The notes below the pieces were generated by a model that worked only from the letters and a program-made list of their open reading frames with translations, was not told the origin of the DNA and made no database searches. Position numbers and translations under genes: made by a program. 64,000 bases of DNA, taken from Pseudomonas sp. A34-9. GTDB lineage: Bacteria > Pseudomonadota > Gammaproteobacteria > Pseudomonadales > Pseudomonadaceae. The DNA is taken from the NCBI RefSeq assembly GCF_029543085.1, contig NZ_CP119967.1, forward strand, positions 248,001-312,000. The letters run 5' to 3'. Numbering within the stretch: the stretch's first letter is position 1; each line of letters opens with the position of its first letter. Positions 28,450 through 38,409 of this stretch are shown here, piece after piece.

Positions 28450-29318
28450 AAACTGCCGCTTTTTTACTGCCCTTGCTCAGCCTTGCACTGCTTGCCGGTT
28501 GCAGCAAAACCGAAGAACCGCCAAAGCCGAAGGTTGCCAGCGAAAGCACCGCGCCGGCCGGTTATCTGGACAAGATCAAGGCCCGCGACAAACTGATCGT
28601 TGGCGTCTTTACGGATAAACCGCCATTCGGTTTTGTCGACGAAGCCGGGCGCTACGTCGGCTTCGACACCGACATCGGTCGACGTTTCGCCAAGGATCTG
28701 CTCGGCGATGAAAACAAGGTCGAGTTCGTGGCCGTCGAGCCGGCGAGCCGTATTCCGTTCCTGCAAAGCGACAAGGTCGACCTGATCCTTGCCAACATGA
28801 CCGTGACCCCGGAGCGCAAGGAAGCGGTGGAATTCACCAACCCGAACCTCAAGGTTGCAGTGCAGGCGCTGGTGCCGCAGAGCAGCGCGGTGAAAAACCT
28901 TGATGACCTGGCGACCCGCACCACCATCGTCACTACCGGCACCACTGCCGATATTTGGCTGACCAAGAATCACCCGGACTGGAAACTGCTGAAATTCGAG
29001 AAAAACTCCGAGTCGCTGCAAGCCCTGGCCAATGGTCGTGGCGATGCTTATGCACAGGACAACCTGGTGCTGTTCAGCTGGGCCAAGCAGAACCCGGGCT
29101 ATCGCGTGCTGGATGACAAATTGGGTGCAGAAGCACCGATTGCTCCGGCGGTGAAGAAGGGCAATATCGAGCTGCGTGACTGGGTGAATACCGAGCTGAC
29201 CAAGCTGGGTGAGGAAAAGTATCTGCTCAAGCTGTATGACCAATACGTGCGCAAAGAGCTGAGCGATGACACCAAGCCTGAGAGCGTGATTGTTGAAGGC
29301 GGCAAGTGGCAGGGGTGA
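28446..29318 (+). CDS. Amino-acid ABC binding lipoprotein
   Basis: 290 residues with a lipobox: MKTAAFLLPLLSLALLAGC, Cys19 as lipidation site. Family 3 solute-binding fold: LIVGVFTDKPPFGFVDEAG, YVGFDTDIGRRFAKDLLG, VDLILANMTVTPERKEAVEF and GTTADIWLTKNHP. It is last in the permease-permease-ATPase-binding protein operon. The ligand is not decided by sequence. Confidence 0.88.
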   Translation: MKTAAFLLPLLSLALLAGCSKTEEPPKPKVASESTAPAGYLDKIKARDKLIVGVFTDKPPFGFVDEAGRYVGFDTDIGRRFAKDLLGDENKVEFVAVEPASRIPFLQSDKVDLILANMTVTPERKEAVEFTNPNLKVAVQALVPQSSAVKNLDDLATRTTIVTTGTTADIWLTKNHPDWKLLKFEKNSESLQALANGRGDAYAQDNLVLFSWAKQNPGYRVLDDKLGAEAPIAPAVKKGNIELRDWVNTELTKLGEEKYLLKLYDQYVRKELSDDTKPESVIVEGGKWQG

Positions 29319-29329
29319 TTGCCTGAACT

Positions 29330-29431
29330 GATCGTTCCCATGCTCCGCGTGGGAATGCCTCTGGGGACGCTCCGCGTCCAGTGACGCGGAGCGTCACGGG
29401 CTGCATTCCCACGCAGAGCGTGGGAACGATC
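29330..29431. repeat. Family B extragenic inverted repeat, copy 2
   Basis: GATCGTTCCCATGCTCCGCG pairs with CGCAGAGCGTGGGAACGATC, with an inner pair GACGCTCCGCGTC / GACGCGGAGCGTC. It lies between two converging genes. Confidence 0.88.
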
Positions 29432-29440
29432 AGTGGGCCG

Positions 29441-30637
29441 TCAGTCAGGCCAGTTCCACGCCGGCTCATCCAGCACCCGCTGCCCGACAATTCCGGTCTG
29501 CCCGAGGGTTTTCTCCAGCACGATGCAATTGCACTCCGGGTCTTCCTGCAACGCCGAAATCAACCGCCGCGCATGGGACACCACCCACACCTGACAGTCC
29601 TCCGAGGCCCGAATGATCAACCGCGCCAATGCCGGCAAAAGATCCGGGTGCAGGCTGGTTTCCGGTTCGTTGAGCACCATCAACGAGGGCGGCCGAGGCG
29701 TCAGCAAAGCTGCAATCAGCAGCAGATAACGCAACGTGCCGTCCGACAACTCGGCGGCGGACAGCGGTCGCAGCAACCCTTCCTGATAAAACTCGATAGC
29801 AAAGCGTCCACCGGCCAATGGCTCGATGTTCAGTCGCGCGCCGGGAAACGCATCGCTGACCGCCGTCTGCAAAGCCTCGGGATTGCCAATTTCAATGATG
29901 GTCTGCAAGGCCGCCGCCAGATCGCGACCATCGTGATGCAGCACCGGCGTGCGCGTGCCCAGTTGCGGCTGGCGCACTGGTGCATCGGCATCGCTGCGAA
30001 AGTGATCGTAGAAGCGCCAGCGGCGAATGAACTCGCGCATCTGGAAGACTTCCGGCGAATTGCGCAGGCTGCCGACCTGATCGAACAGGCTGTCGAAATT
30101 CGGTGTGTGTTGCGCCAGCACATCCCAGCTGCGCTCGGCGCGTGCGCGGATCATCGGACCGTCACGATCCACCAGCAGGCTGGCGGGACGGTAAAGTGCG
30201 CCGGCCCAGATGCATTCGCGCTTGATCTGCGGGTCGAGGCTGAAGCGCGAAGGGATCGGCCGCGAATGCTCGGGTAGCATGAAGTGCCCGTTGGAATCGG
30301 GCAGGCCGAGGCTGATCGAATAGCTGAAATCTTCCCCGGCAAACCCCAGGCGCAAACGCTTCACGCCTTGGCGCACGGTCGGCTCGATGGCTACTTCGCC
30401 GTTGCGCATGCGCCGGCTGATGGTCTCCGGCCCGGCCCAGAACGTCGAATCCAGCCCGCCCTCGCGGGCCAGCGCATTGACCACGCCGCCCTGCGCGGTC
30501 TCGGCCAGCAGGCGCAAGGCACGGTAGAGGTTGGACTTGCCACTGCCGTTGGGGCCGGTGATCAGGTTCAGCCGACCCAGCGGGATCACCAATTTATTGA
30601 TCGAGCGGTAATTGGCCACCGCGAGGGTCTTGAGCAT
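29441..30637 (-). CDS. AAA family ATPase, RecF/SMC-like (AAA_21)
   Basis: 398 residues. MLKTLAVANYRSINKLVIPL is followed by Walker A GPNGSGKSN at 29-37. The C-terminal half holds SAAELSDGTLRYLLLIAALL (signature) and a PSLMVLNEPETSLHPDLLPA Walker B region, followed by VWVVSHARRLISAL. This is the architecture of OLD/RecF-like ATPases without a nuclease domain. The role is unknown; it may take part in DNA repair or defence-like processes. It is a single gene, divergent from the RND pump. Confidence 0.8.
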   Translation of the reverse strand: MLKTLAVANYRSINKLVIPLGRLNLITGPNGSGKSNLYRALRLLAETAQGGVVNALAREGGLDSTFWAGPETISRRMRNGEVAIEPTVRQGVKRLRLGFAGEDFSYSISLGLPDSNGHFMLPEHSRPIPSRFSLDPQIKRECIWAGALYRPASLLVDRDGPMIRARAERSWDVLAQHTPNFDSLFDQVGSLRNSPEVFQMREFIRRWRFYDHFRSDADAPVRQPQLGTRTPVLHHDGRDLAAALQTIIEIGNPEALQTAVSDAFPGARLNIEPLAGGRFAIEFYQEGLLRPLSAAELSDGTLRYLLLIAALLTPRPPSLMVLNEPETSLHPDLLPALARLIIRASEDCQVWVVSHARRLISALQEDPECNCIVLEKTLGQTGIVGQRVLDEPAWNWPD

Positions 30638-30663
30638 GAAATTCCTTCTCTTGAGGCGACCAT

Positions 30664-30741
30664 TGTAGGAGCTGCCGCAGGCTGCGATCTTTTGATCTTG
30701 AGCTTTAAAAGCAAAGATCGCAGCCTGCGGCAGCTCCTACA
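30664..30741. repeat. Family D REP inverted pair
   Basis: TGTAGGAGCTGCCGCAGGCT and AGCCTGCGGCAGCTCCTACA are inverted, extending into GCGATCTTT / AAAGATCGC. It lies in the spacer between the AAA ATPase and the RND adaptor genes. Confidence 0.87.
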
Positions 30742-30838
30742 GGGGAAATGTGCTGGTTCGCGCGAGCGAACGTTGAACCCTGTTCTAAGCTCACAGTCGT
30801 ATCGTCACTTGCACGTTCGTACACAGGAAGGAGTCTGC

Positions 30839-31942
30839 ATGGCGAGTCCCGGTTTGAAAACAGCGGTCGTGCTGAGTCTGCTCACTTTGGTGACCGCTTG
30901 CGGCGAGAAAAAAGCCCCCTCGGAGTACCTGCCACGGGTTTTTGTACAAGAGGTCAAACCCGCGGACTACGCGGCAGCCGTGACCCTCACCGGTGACGTG
31001 CAGGCGCGCGTGCAGACTGAGTTGTCGTTTCGCGTTGGCGGCAAGATCATCCAGCGTATGGTCGATGTCGGTGATCGCGTGACCGCCAGACAAGTACTGG
31101 CCAAACTCGACCCCAAGGATTTGCAGACCAACGTCGACTCCGCCCAGGCCCAAGTCGTCGCCGAACAGGCGCGGGTCACGCAGACTGCGGCGGCGTTCGT
31201 GCGCCAGCAAAAACTGTTGCCCAAGGGTTACACCAGTCAGAGCGAATATGATTCCGCGCAGGCGGCGTTGCGCAGCAGCCAGAGCGCGTTGAGCGCGGCG
31301 CAGGCGCAACTGGCCAATGCCAAGGATCAACTGAGTTACACCTCGTTGATTGCCGACGCCCCCGGGATCATCACCGAGCGCCAGGCCGAGGTCGGCCAAG
31401 TGGTGCAGGCCACGGCGCCGATGTTCAAACTGGCCCGTGACGGTGACCGCGACGCAGTCTTCAACGTGTACGAATCGCTGCTGGCCGAGCGGCCTACGGA
31501 TAACAAAATCACCGTCAGCCTGCTCGACAATCCCAATATCAAAACCACCGGCACCGTGCGAGAAGTCACCCCGGCGGTGTCGGCGCAGTCCGGCACCGTG
31601 CAAGTCAAAGTCACCCTCGACAAACTGCCGCCGGGCATGCAGCTCGGCTCGGTGGTCAGCGCCACCGCCAAAGGCAGCGGCAAATCGGCGGTCGAGCTGC
31701 CATGGTCGGCGCTGACCAAAAACGTCAGCGACCCGGCCGTGTGGATGGTCGATGAGCAGGGGCTGGCGCAATTGCACAGCGTTACGGTCGGCCGTTACCT
31801 GACCGGCAAAGTGATCATCAGCGAAGGCCTCAAGGGCGGCGAAAAAGTCATCGTCGCTGGCGGGCAGTTATTGCACCCGGGCATGAAAGTCGAGATTGCC
31901 GAAAACACCTACAAAGACCTGCAACCGGGAGCTCAGCCATGA
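30839..31942 (+). CDS. triA: RND efflux periplasmic adaptor, TriA-like
   Basis: 367 residues from the ATG at 30839 (AGGAAGGAG upstream). The signal/lipobox MASPGLKTAVVLSLLTLVTAC indicates a lipoprotein. Membrane-fusion protein architecture: ELSFRVGGKIIQRMVDVGDR barrel-sandwich, a coiled-coil at about 105-165, and EQRQAEVGQVVQ-like TERQAEVGQVVQATAP. Two adaptors followed by one RND pump is the TriABC layout of P. aeruginosa, which exports triclosan. It overlaps the next gene by ATGA. Confidence 0.8.
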   Translation: MASPGLKTAVVLSLLTLVTACGEKKAPSEYLPRVFVQEVKPADYAAAVTLTGDVQARVQTELSFRVGGKIIQRMVDVGDRVTARQVLAKLDPKDLQTNVDSAQAQVVAEQARVTQTAAAFVRQQKLLPKGYTSQSEYDSAQAALRSSQSALSAAQAQLANAKDQLSYTSLIADAPGIITERQAEVGQVVQATAPMFKLARDGDRDAVFNVYESLLAERPTDNKITVSLLDNPNIKTTGTVREVTPAVSAQSGTVQVKVTLDKLPPGMQLGSVVSATAKGSGKSAVELPWSALTKNVSDPAVWMVDEQGLAQLHSVTVGRYLTGKVIISEGLKGGEKVIVAGGQLLHPGMKVEIAENTYKDLQPGAQP

Positions 31943-33003
31943 AGCCTCTATGGCTGTTAGCCGTTGCAGTGTCGTTGGTCGCGTGCTCGAAGAAAGAACC
32001 GCCGCTCGAGCCTGTGCGCCCTGTGCTGTCGATCAAGGTTCAGGCGCTGAACGAGGAAACCCTCGGGCGTTTCGCCGGCAGCATTCAGGCGCGCTACGAG
32101 AGCAACACCGGCTTCCGTGTCGGCGGGCGCATCGCCAGTCGTAACGTCGATGTCGGTACCGAGGTCGATAAAGGCACGTTGCTCGCCACCCTCGACCCTT
32201 CCGACCAGCAGAACCAATTACGCTCGGCCCAAGGCGATCTGGCCAAGGTTCAGGCGCAACTGATCAATGCCCAGGCCAATGCCCGGCGTCAGCAGGCCCT
32301 GTTTGATCGCGGGGTCGGCGCGCAGGCGCAACTGGACATCGCCACCACGGATCTGAAAACCACCCAGGCCTCGCTGGAGCAGGCGCGGGCGGCGGTCAAC
32401 CAGAGCAAGGATCAACTTGGCTATACCGAGCTGCGCTCTGACCACAAAGCCGTGGTCACCGCGTGGAATGCCGAAGCCGGGCAAGTGGTCACCGCCGGCC
32501 AGCAGGTGGTGACGCTGGCACAACCGGACATCAAGGAAGCGGTGATCGATCTGCCCGACACCCTCGTTGACCAGATCCCCCGTGACGTGGTGTTTCTGGT
32601 CGCTGCGCAACTCGATCCGAGCATCAACACCACGGCGGTCATCCGCGAAATCGAACCGCAGGCACAAAGCGCGACGCGCACCCGGCGTGCGCGCCTGACC
32701 CTGGCGGATACGCCGCCGGGGTTTCGCCTCGGCACGGCGATCAGCGTGACCCTCAGTTCGGCGATCAAGCCACGGCTCGAATTGCCCGCGACAGCGTTGC
32801 AAGAGGTCGATGGCAAAACGCGGATCTGGGTGATCGACACCCCAAGCAAAACCGTCAACCCGCGCGACGTCAACGTCGTCAGCCGCAGCGACAGCACGGT
32901 GGTGCTGGCCGGAGGCGTGAAAAATGGCGAGCGCGTGGTCAGTGCCGGCGTCAACAGCCTCAAACCCGGACAATCCGTGAAACTTGACGAGGACAGTCAA
33001 TGA
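31939..33003 (+). CDS. triB: RND efflux periplasmic adaptor, TriB-like
   Basis: 354 residues, lipobox MKPLWLLAVAVSLVAC. Adaptor fold with TGFRVGGRIASRNVDVGTEV, coiled-coil at about 95-160 rich in Q/A, and GQVVTAGQQVVTLAQPDIKE. It is distinct from the upstream adaptor but of the same family; both are thought to be needed for TriC-type pumps. A 4-base overlap on each side shows operon coupling. Confidence 0.8.
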   Translation: MKPLWLLAVAVSLVACSKKEPPLEPVRPVLSIKVQALNEETLGRFAGSIQARYESNTGFRVGGRIASRNVDVGTEVDKGTLLATLDPSDQQNQLRSAQGDLAKVQAQLINAQANARRQQALFDRGVGAQAQLDIATTDLKTTQASLEQARAAVNQSKDQLGYTELRSDHKAVVTAWNAEAGQVVTAGQQVVTLAQPDIKEAVIDLPDTLVDQIPRDVVFLVAAQLDPSINTTAVIREIEPQAQSATRTRRARLTLADTPPGFRLGTAISVTLSSAIKPRLELPATALQEVDGKTRIWVIDTPSKTVNPRDVNVVSRSDSTVVLAGGVKNGERVVSAGVNSLKPGQSVKLDEDSQ

Positions 33004-36000
33004 AAGGCTCTTTCAACCTCTCCGAATGGGCCCTCAAGCATCAGTCGTTCGTCTGGTATCTGATGTTCGTTGCCCTGCTGATGGGCGTCTTTTCCTATTT
33101 CAATCTGGGCCGTGAAGAAGACCCGTCATTCACCATCAAGACCATGGTGATCCAGAGCAAATGGCCGGGCGCGACCCAGGAAGAAACCCTCAAGCAGGTC
33201 ACCGACCGCATCGAGAAAAAACTCGAAGAACTCGACTCGCTCGACTACGTGAAAAGCTACACGCGCCCAGGCGAGTCGACGGTGTACGTGTACCTGCGCG
33301 ACACCACCAGTGCCAAGGACATCCCGCAAATCTGGTATCAGGTGCGCAAGAAGATCGATGACATTCGTGGGCAGTTTCCCCAGGGGATTCAAGGGCCGGG
33401 ATTCAACGATGAGTTCGGTGACGTCTACGGCTCGGTGTATGCGTTTACTGCCGACGGCCTGACCATGCGCCAGTTGCGCGATTACGTGGAACAGGCGCGG
33501 GCCGAGATCCGCAATGTGCCCGGTCTGGGCAAGATCGAGATGGTCGGCCAGCAGGACGAAGTGATTTACCTGAACTTCTCCACGCGCAAACTGGCGGCGC
33601 TGGGCATTGATCAGCGCCAAGTGGTGCAGAGCCTGCAATCGCAGAACGCGGTGACGCCGGCCGGGGTGATCGAGGCCGGGCCGGAGCGCATTTCCGTGCG
33701 CACCTCCGGGCAGTTCGCTTCGGAGAAGGATCTGGCCGAGGTCAATCTCAAACTCAATGACCGCTTCTATCGTCTGGCCGATATCGCCGACATCAGCCGT
33801 GGTTACGTCGACCCGGCCACCCCGGAGTTCCGCTTCGACGGCAAACCGGCCATCGGTCTGGCGATTGCCATGCAAAAGGGCGGCAACGTTCAGGAGTTCG
33901 GTAAAGCCCTGCATGCGCGTATCGACCAGCTCACCGCCGATCTGCCGGTAGGCGTCGGCGTGCACACGGTGTCCGATCAGGCCGTGGTGGTGGAAGAGGC
34001 CGTTGGCGGCTTCACCAGTGCCTTGTTCGAAGCGGTGATCATCGTCCTGGTGGTGAGCTTCATCAGCCTTGGCGTGCGCGCCGGTCTGGTGGTGGCGTGC
34101 TCGATTCCGCTGGTGCTGGCGATGGTGTTTGTGTTCATGGAATACAGCGGCATCACCATGCAGCGGATTTCCCTGGGTGCGCTGATCATCGCCCTCGGCC
34201 TGTTGGTCGACGACGCGATGATCACCGTGGAAATGATGGTCACGCGCCTGGAAATGGGCGAGACCCGGGAGCAGGCGGCGACGTTCGCCTACACCTCGAC
34301 GGCGTTCCCGATGCTCACCGGTACGCTGGTGACCGTGGCCGGTTTCGTCCCTATCGGCCTCAACGCCAGTTCTGCCGGTGAGTACACCTTCACCCTGTTC
34401 GCGGTGATTGCGGTGGCGATGCTGGTGTCGTGGGTGGTGGCGGTGTTCTTTGCGCCGGTGATCGGCGTGCACATTCTCAGCGCCAACGTGAAACCCCATG
34501 CCGCCGAGCCCGGCCGCGTCGGTCGTGCGTTCAACCATGGTTTGTTGTGGTCGATGCGCAACCGCTGGTGGGCGATCGGCATTACGGTTGTGTGCTTTGT
34601 GCTGGCGGTGTTTTGCATGCGTTTTGTGCAGAACCAGTTCTTCCCGTCCTCGGATCGCCCGGAAATTCTGGTCGACCTCAACCTGCCGCAAAACGCCTCT
34701 ATCGATGAAACCCGCAAGGCCGTCGACAAGCTTGAAGAATCGCTCAAGGGTGACCCGGACATCGTGCGCTGGAGCACTTACATCGGTCAGGGCGCGATCC
34801 GTTTCTACCTGCCTCTCGACCAACAATTGCAGAATCCGTACTACGCGCAACTGGTCATCGTCAGCAAAGACTTCGAGGCCCGCGAAGCGTTGAGCCAGCG
34901 TCTGCGTGAGCGTTTGCACAAAGATTTCGTCGGCATCGGCAGTTACGTGCAGGCGCTGGAAATGGGCCCGCCGGTGGGGCGCCCGATCCAGTACCGGGTC
35001 AGCGGCAAGGACATCGATCAGGTGCGCAAGCACGCCATCGACCTCGCCACCGAACTGGACAAGAACCCGCACATCGGCGAGATCATTTACGACTGGAACG
35101 AGCCGGGCAAAGTCCTGCGCATCGACATCGCCCAGGACAAGGCGCGCCAGCTCGGGCTGTCGTCCGAAGACGTGGCGAACCTGATGAACAGCATTGTCAG
35201 CGGCTCGCCGTTGACCCAGGTCGATGACGATATCTATCTGATCAACGTCGTCGGTCGCGCAGTGGATTCCGAACGCGGTACGCCGGAAACCCTGCAAAAC
35301 CTGCAAATCGTCACGCCCGGCGGTACGTCGATTCCGCTGCTGGCGTTCGCTACCGTGCGTTATGAACTGGAGCAACCGCTGGTGTGGCGTCGCGACCGCT
35401 TGCCGACCATCACCATCAAGGCCTCGGTGCGCGACGAGATCCAGCCGACCGACCTGGTGAAACTGTTGAAGCCGTCCATCGATGCGTTCGCCGAAAAACT
35501 GCCGGTCGGCTACAAAGTCGCCACCGGCGGTACGGTCGAGGAGAGCGGCAAAGCCCAAGGGCCGATTGCCAAGGTGCTGCCGTTGATGTTGTTTCTGATG
35601 GCGACGTTCCTGATGATCCAGCTGCACAGTGTGCAGAAGATGTTCCTGGTGGCCAGTGTCGCGCCGCTGGGCCTGATCGGCGTGGTGCTGGCGCTGGTGC
35701 CGACCGGGACGCCGATGGGCTTCGTGGCGATCCTCGGGATTCTGGCGCTGATCGGCATCATCATCCGCAACTCGGTGATCCTCGTGACGCAGATCGATGA
35801 GTTCGAGCAGAAGGGCTACGCGCCGTGGGACGCGGTGGTGGAAGCCACCGAGCATCGACGCCGACCGATTCTGCTGACCGCCGCGGCAGCCAGCATGGGC
35901 ATGATCCCGATTGCTCGCGAAGTGTTCTGGGGCCCGATGGCCTACGCGATGATCGGTGGGATCGTGATCGCGACGTTGCTGACGCTGCTGTTTCTGCCGG

Positions 36001-36065
36001 CGCTGTATGTGGCCTGGTACAAGATTCGCGAGCCGAAGAAAGACTCATCGTCAGCGAGCCACTGA
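33000..36065 (+). CDS. triC: RND efflux transporter, TriC-like
   Basis: 1021 residues, the size of TriC and AcrB-type pumps. TM1 is at about 15-30 with the FNLGREEDPSFTIKTMVI start typical of the HAE-like group. The TM4 proton relay is ALGLLVDDAMITVEMM with paired Asp, and two large periplasmic loops are present. The second half repeats the fold, with GILALIGIIIRNSVILVTQI and TAAAASMGMIPI. It exports drugs, solvents or biocides by proton antiport. No outer-membrane channel gene is present, as for TriABC, which borrows OpmH. Confidence 0.88.
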   Translation: MKGSFNLSEWALKHQSFVWYLMFVALLMGVFSYFNLGREEDPSFTIKTMVIQSKWPGATQEETLKQVTDRIEKKLEELDSLDYVKSYTRPGESTVYVYLRDTTSAKDIPQIWYQVRKKIDDIRGQFPQGIQGPGFNDEFGDVYGSVYAFTADGLTMRQLRDYVEQARAEIRNVPGLGKIEMVGQQDEVIYLNFSTRKLAALGIDQRQVVQSLQSQNAVTPAGVIEAGPERISVRTSGQFASEKDLAEVNLKLNDRFYRLADIADISRGYVDPATPEFRFDGKPAIGLAIAMQKGGNVQEFGKALHARIDQLTADLPVGVGVHTVSDQAVVVEEAVGGFTSALFEAVIIVLVVSFISLGVRAGLVVACSIPLVLAMVFVFMEYSGITMQRISLGALIIALGLLVDDAMITVEMMVTRLEMGETREQAATFAYTSTAFPMLTGTLVTVAGFVPIGLNASSAGEYTFTLFAVIAVAMLVSWVVAVFFAPVIGVHILSANVKPHAAEPGRVGRAFNHGLLWSMRNRWWAIGITVVCFVLAVFCMRFVQNQFFPSSDRPEILVDLNLPQNASIDETRKAVDKLEESLKGDPDIVRWSTYIGQGAIRFYLPLDQQLQNPYYAQLVIVSKDFEAREALSQRLRERLHKDFVGIGSYVQALEMGPPVGRPIQYRVSGKDIDQVRKHAIDLATELDKNPHIGEIIYDWNEPGKVLRIDIAQDKARQLGLSSEDVANLMNSIVSGSPLTQVDDDIYLINVVGRAVDSERGTPETLQNLQIVTPGGTSIPLLAFATVRYELEQPLVWRRDRLPTITIKASVRDEIQPTDLVKLLKPSIDAFAEKLPVGYKVATGGTVEESGKAQGPIAKVLPLMLFLMATFLMIQLHSVQKMFLVASVAPLGLIGVVLALVPTGTPMGFVAILGILALIGIIIRNSVILVTQIDEFEQKGYAPWDAVVEATEHRRRPILLTAAAASMGMIPIAREVFWGPMAYAMIGGIVIATLLTLLFLPALYVAWYKIREPKKDSSSASH

Positions 36066-36155
36066 TTGCTCCCGTTACACCTTTGGGAACGGTCTGACTT
36101 ACAACCCCGGTCGATTGCGTTACCGTCCTTCCTCCGTTTGGAGGAGGGACGCCCG

Positions 36156-38408
36156 ATGTCGACTGTCGCTTGCTGGCTGCGCCAACTGCTGCTGATACTC
36201 GGCCTGGGCCTGTCGCCCTCTTCGCTGGCCGAGACATTTTTGCAGAATGCGCTGTGGCGGGTGCAGATCGACCCTGCGACCCTCGCAGTGCAAGTCACCG
36301 CGGCCAACGGCGCGACCGTGCAGGCCTCGGCAGGTGCTGCAGCACACAAGGTCAGTCACCTGATTCAGCGTGGCAGCCATCTCGAGTGGCAATGGGACGA
36401 TGGCGCCTGGCGTCTCAGTGTTGATCTCGATCAGCGTGATCTGTCCTTCTCGATCAGCGCCCGTGAACCCGGCGAGCTTGAGTTCTTGCACCAGCCTGGC
36501 AGTGCCATGGGCAAAGGCCTGATCTGGCCCATGGCCGAAGGGCATTACGTGCCGCGTGGCGATCCGGTCTGGCGGGCGTTTCTGTTGCATCAGGGGCCGC
36601 TCAACAGCACCCAGGATCTGAGCCTGCCGCTGTGGGGTGTCGAGCACGACGGGTTCAGTCTCAACTGGTTGCTGAGCAATCCCTACAACAATCAACTGCT
36701 GTTCAGCGCTGATGGCGACACGCTGGCGTTGTCGGCGCGGCATCGATTTACCTCACTCACGCCTTCGACGCCGCTGACGTTCAGCCTGTTTCTGGGGGAA
36801 GCCGAACCGTTGGCGGGCGCCAAACGCTACCGGCAATGGCTGATCGATAAGGGCCGTTACGAAACCCTTGCCGGCAAGCTCGAGAAAACTCCGCAGGCCG
36901 CCAGGCTGCTGGGCGCCAGCCATGTCTACCTGTGGGGCAACGATCTGCTGGGGCAAAAAGACGTGCAAAACTGGCCGGCGCTGCTCGGCAAGTTGCGCGG
37001 CCAGAGCGCTCTGGTCAGTGCGCTGCGTGCTGGCATGGATCGTGAAGCCTCACAACTGTTGGCCAGCGAAACAGCGCTCAATCGCTACCAGCAAAGCGTT
37101 TTGTTGCGTGGCCTCAACCGTGCGCTGAACACTCAGGCGCGTAAAACCTGGCAAGCGCGCGCCGTGCCGGACGTACAGGCATTGGTCAACGGTTACGCAG
37201 CGCTGCGCAGGGAACTGGCTGAGCAGTTCGCCGGCGCCTTGACTGCCGACCCCGAGCGCTGGGGAGGCAGCTTGTCGCTCGACACGATTGAGCGCTTGCA
37301 GAACGCCGGGTTGTCACGCTTGTGGCTGGGGCTCGGTGAAGGCTGGGAGGGTGGACTCTGGCACCCGGAGGCGGGTCGCGCGGGCGTGAAGGCGGGGTAT
37401 CTGCTCGCGCCATATGACTCTTACGAAACAGCGCTGAGCCGGGACGAGAACCCGGACTGGACCACCGCGCATCTGGGCGACAGGGCCTACGTCGAGTGCG
37501 CCATCGTGCTGGAAAACGGTGTGATGAAGAGTGGTTTTCAGCAGTCGGGACACTACACCGACCCACGTTGCGTACGTCCGTTGCTGGAAGAGCGGGTCAA
37601 GGCCATCAGCACCGCCAGCGGTTTCAACAGCTGGTTTCTCGATGCCTACGCCACGGGCATGTTGTTCGACAGCTATCGTCCCGCCCGACCGATGACCCAG
37701 GCGCAAAATGCCGAGGGTAATGTGGCGGCGTCACGCTGGATCAACGAAGTGCTGCAACTGCCCAGCGGCTCTGAAGACGGCAACGCTACGACGGCGCAAG
37801 GCGTGCTGTTCGCCCATGGCATGCAGACGCCCGTCATCGGCTGGGGCGACGTTGATATGAGCAAAAACGTAGATTCCGAATACTTCGTCGGCAAATGGTA
37901 TCCGCCCGAGCAGCCGGCCGTGTTCTTCAAGCCTGTGCCGATGAAAGAGCCGTACCGGCGAATTCACTTTGATCCGGCCAGCCGTTTACCGTTGTACCAG
38001 GCGGTGTTTCACGGATCGCTGATCACCACCCATCACTGGCTGTACGACAGTCTCAAACTGAGCAATGTACGGGCGCAGAACGAACTGACTCAGTTGCTCT
38101 ACAACGTGCCGCCGCTCTATCACCTGAGTGCGGCGACACTGGCGCAACGCCTGCCGTTGATTGCGCGTCAGGATGCGTTCTTCCGCCCGCTGCATGAGCG
38201 CCTGGCCACTCAGGCACTGACCGGTTTCAAGTGGCTGAGCGAGGATCGACGGGTGCAGCAGACGTCCTTTGCAGACGGCACCCGGCTGCTGGCCAATTTC
38301 GATCAGGCTGCGCGTGCAGTGCTCGGCCAGACGTTGCCCGGTGAGAGCATCACGGTACTGACGCCCGACGGGTCCGTCAGCCACTACCGGGTGCAAGCTT
38401 CGCCCTGA
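36156..38408 (+). CDS. Secreted glycoside hydrolase-like protein (GH101-like)
   Basis: 750 residues from the ATG at 36156, chosen for GGAGGAG upstream and the signal peptide (CWLRQLLLILGLGLSPSSLA). The N-terminal beta-sandwich part (residues about 30-240) is followed by a TIM-barrel-like region with VKAGYLLAPYDSYE and GFNSWFLDAYATG near residue 495, whose Asp would suit a nucleophile, then KNVDSEYFVGKWYPPE. The layout resembles GH101-like enzymes. The substrate is unknown and the assignment is tentative. Confidence 0.68.
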   Translation: MSTVACWLRQLLLILGLGLSPSSLAETFLQNALWRVQIDPATLAVQVTAANGATVQASAGAAAHKVSHLIQRGSHLEWQWDDGAWRLSVDLDQRDLSFSISAREPGELEFLHQPGSAMGKGLIWPMAEGHYVPRGDPVWRAFLLHQGPLNSTQDLSLPLWGVEHDGFSLNWLLSNPYNNQLLFSADGDTLALSARHRFTSLTPSTPLTFSLFLGEAEPLAGAKRYRQWLIDKGRYETLAGKLEKTPQAARLLGASHVYLWGNDLLGQKDVQNWPALLGKLRGQSALVSALRAGMDREASQLLASETALNRYQQSVLLRGLNRALNTQARKTWQARAVPDVQALVNGYAALRRELAEQFAGALTADPERWGGSLSLDTIERLQNAGLSRLWLGLGEGWEGGLWHPEAGRAGVKAGYLLAPYDSYETALSRDENPDWTTAHLGDRAYVECAIVLENGVMKSGFQQSGHYTDPRCVRPLLEERVKAISTASGFNSWFLDAYATGMLFDSYRPARPMTQAQNAEGNVAASRWINEVLQLPSGSEDGNATTAQGVLFAHGMQTPVIGWGDVDMSKNVDSEYFVGKWYPPEQPAVFFKPVPMKEPYRRIHFDPASRLPLYQAVFHGSLITTHHWLYDSLKLSNVRAQNELTQLLYNVPPLYHLSAATLAQRLPLIARQDAFFRPLHERLATQALTGFKWLSEDRRVQQTSFADGTRLLANFDQAARAVLGQTLPGESITVLTPDGSVSHYRVQASP

Positions 38409-38409
38409 C

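Noticed and set aside
33126..35855. 909-codon open frame antisense to the RND pump gene
   Set aside because: It is exactly opposite a well-supported triC-like gene, has a His/Arg-rich low-complexity composition typical of the reverse of GC-rich genes, and lacks any family signal.
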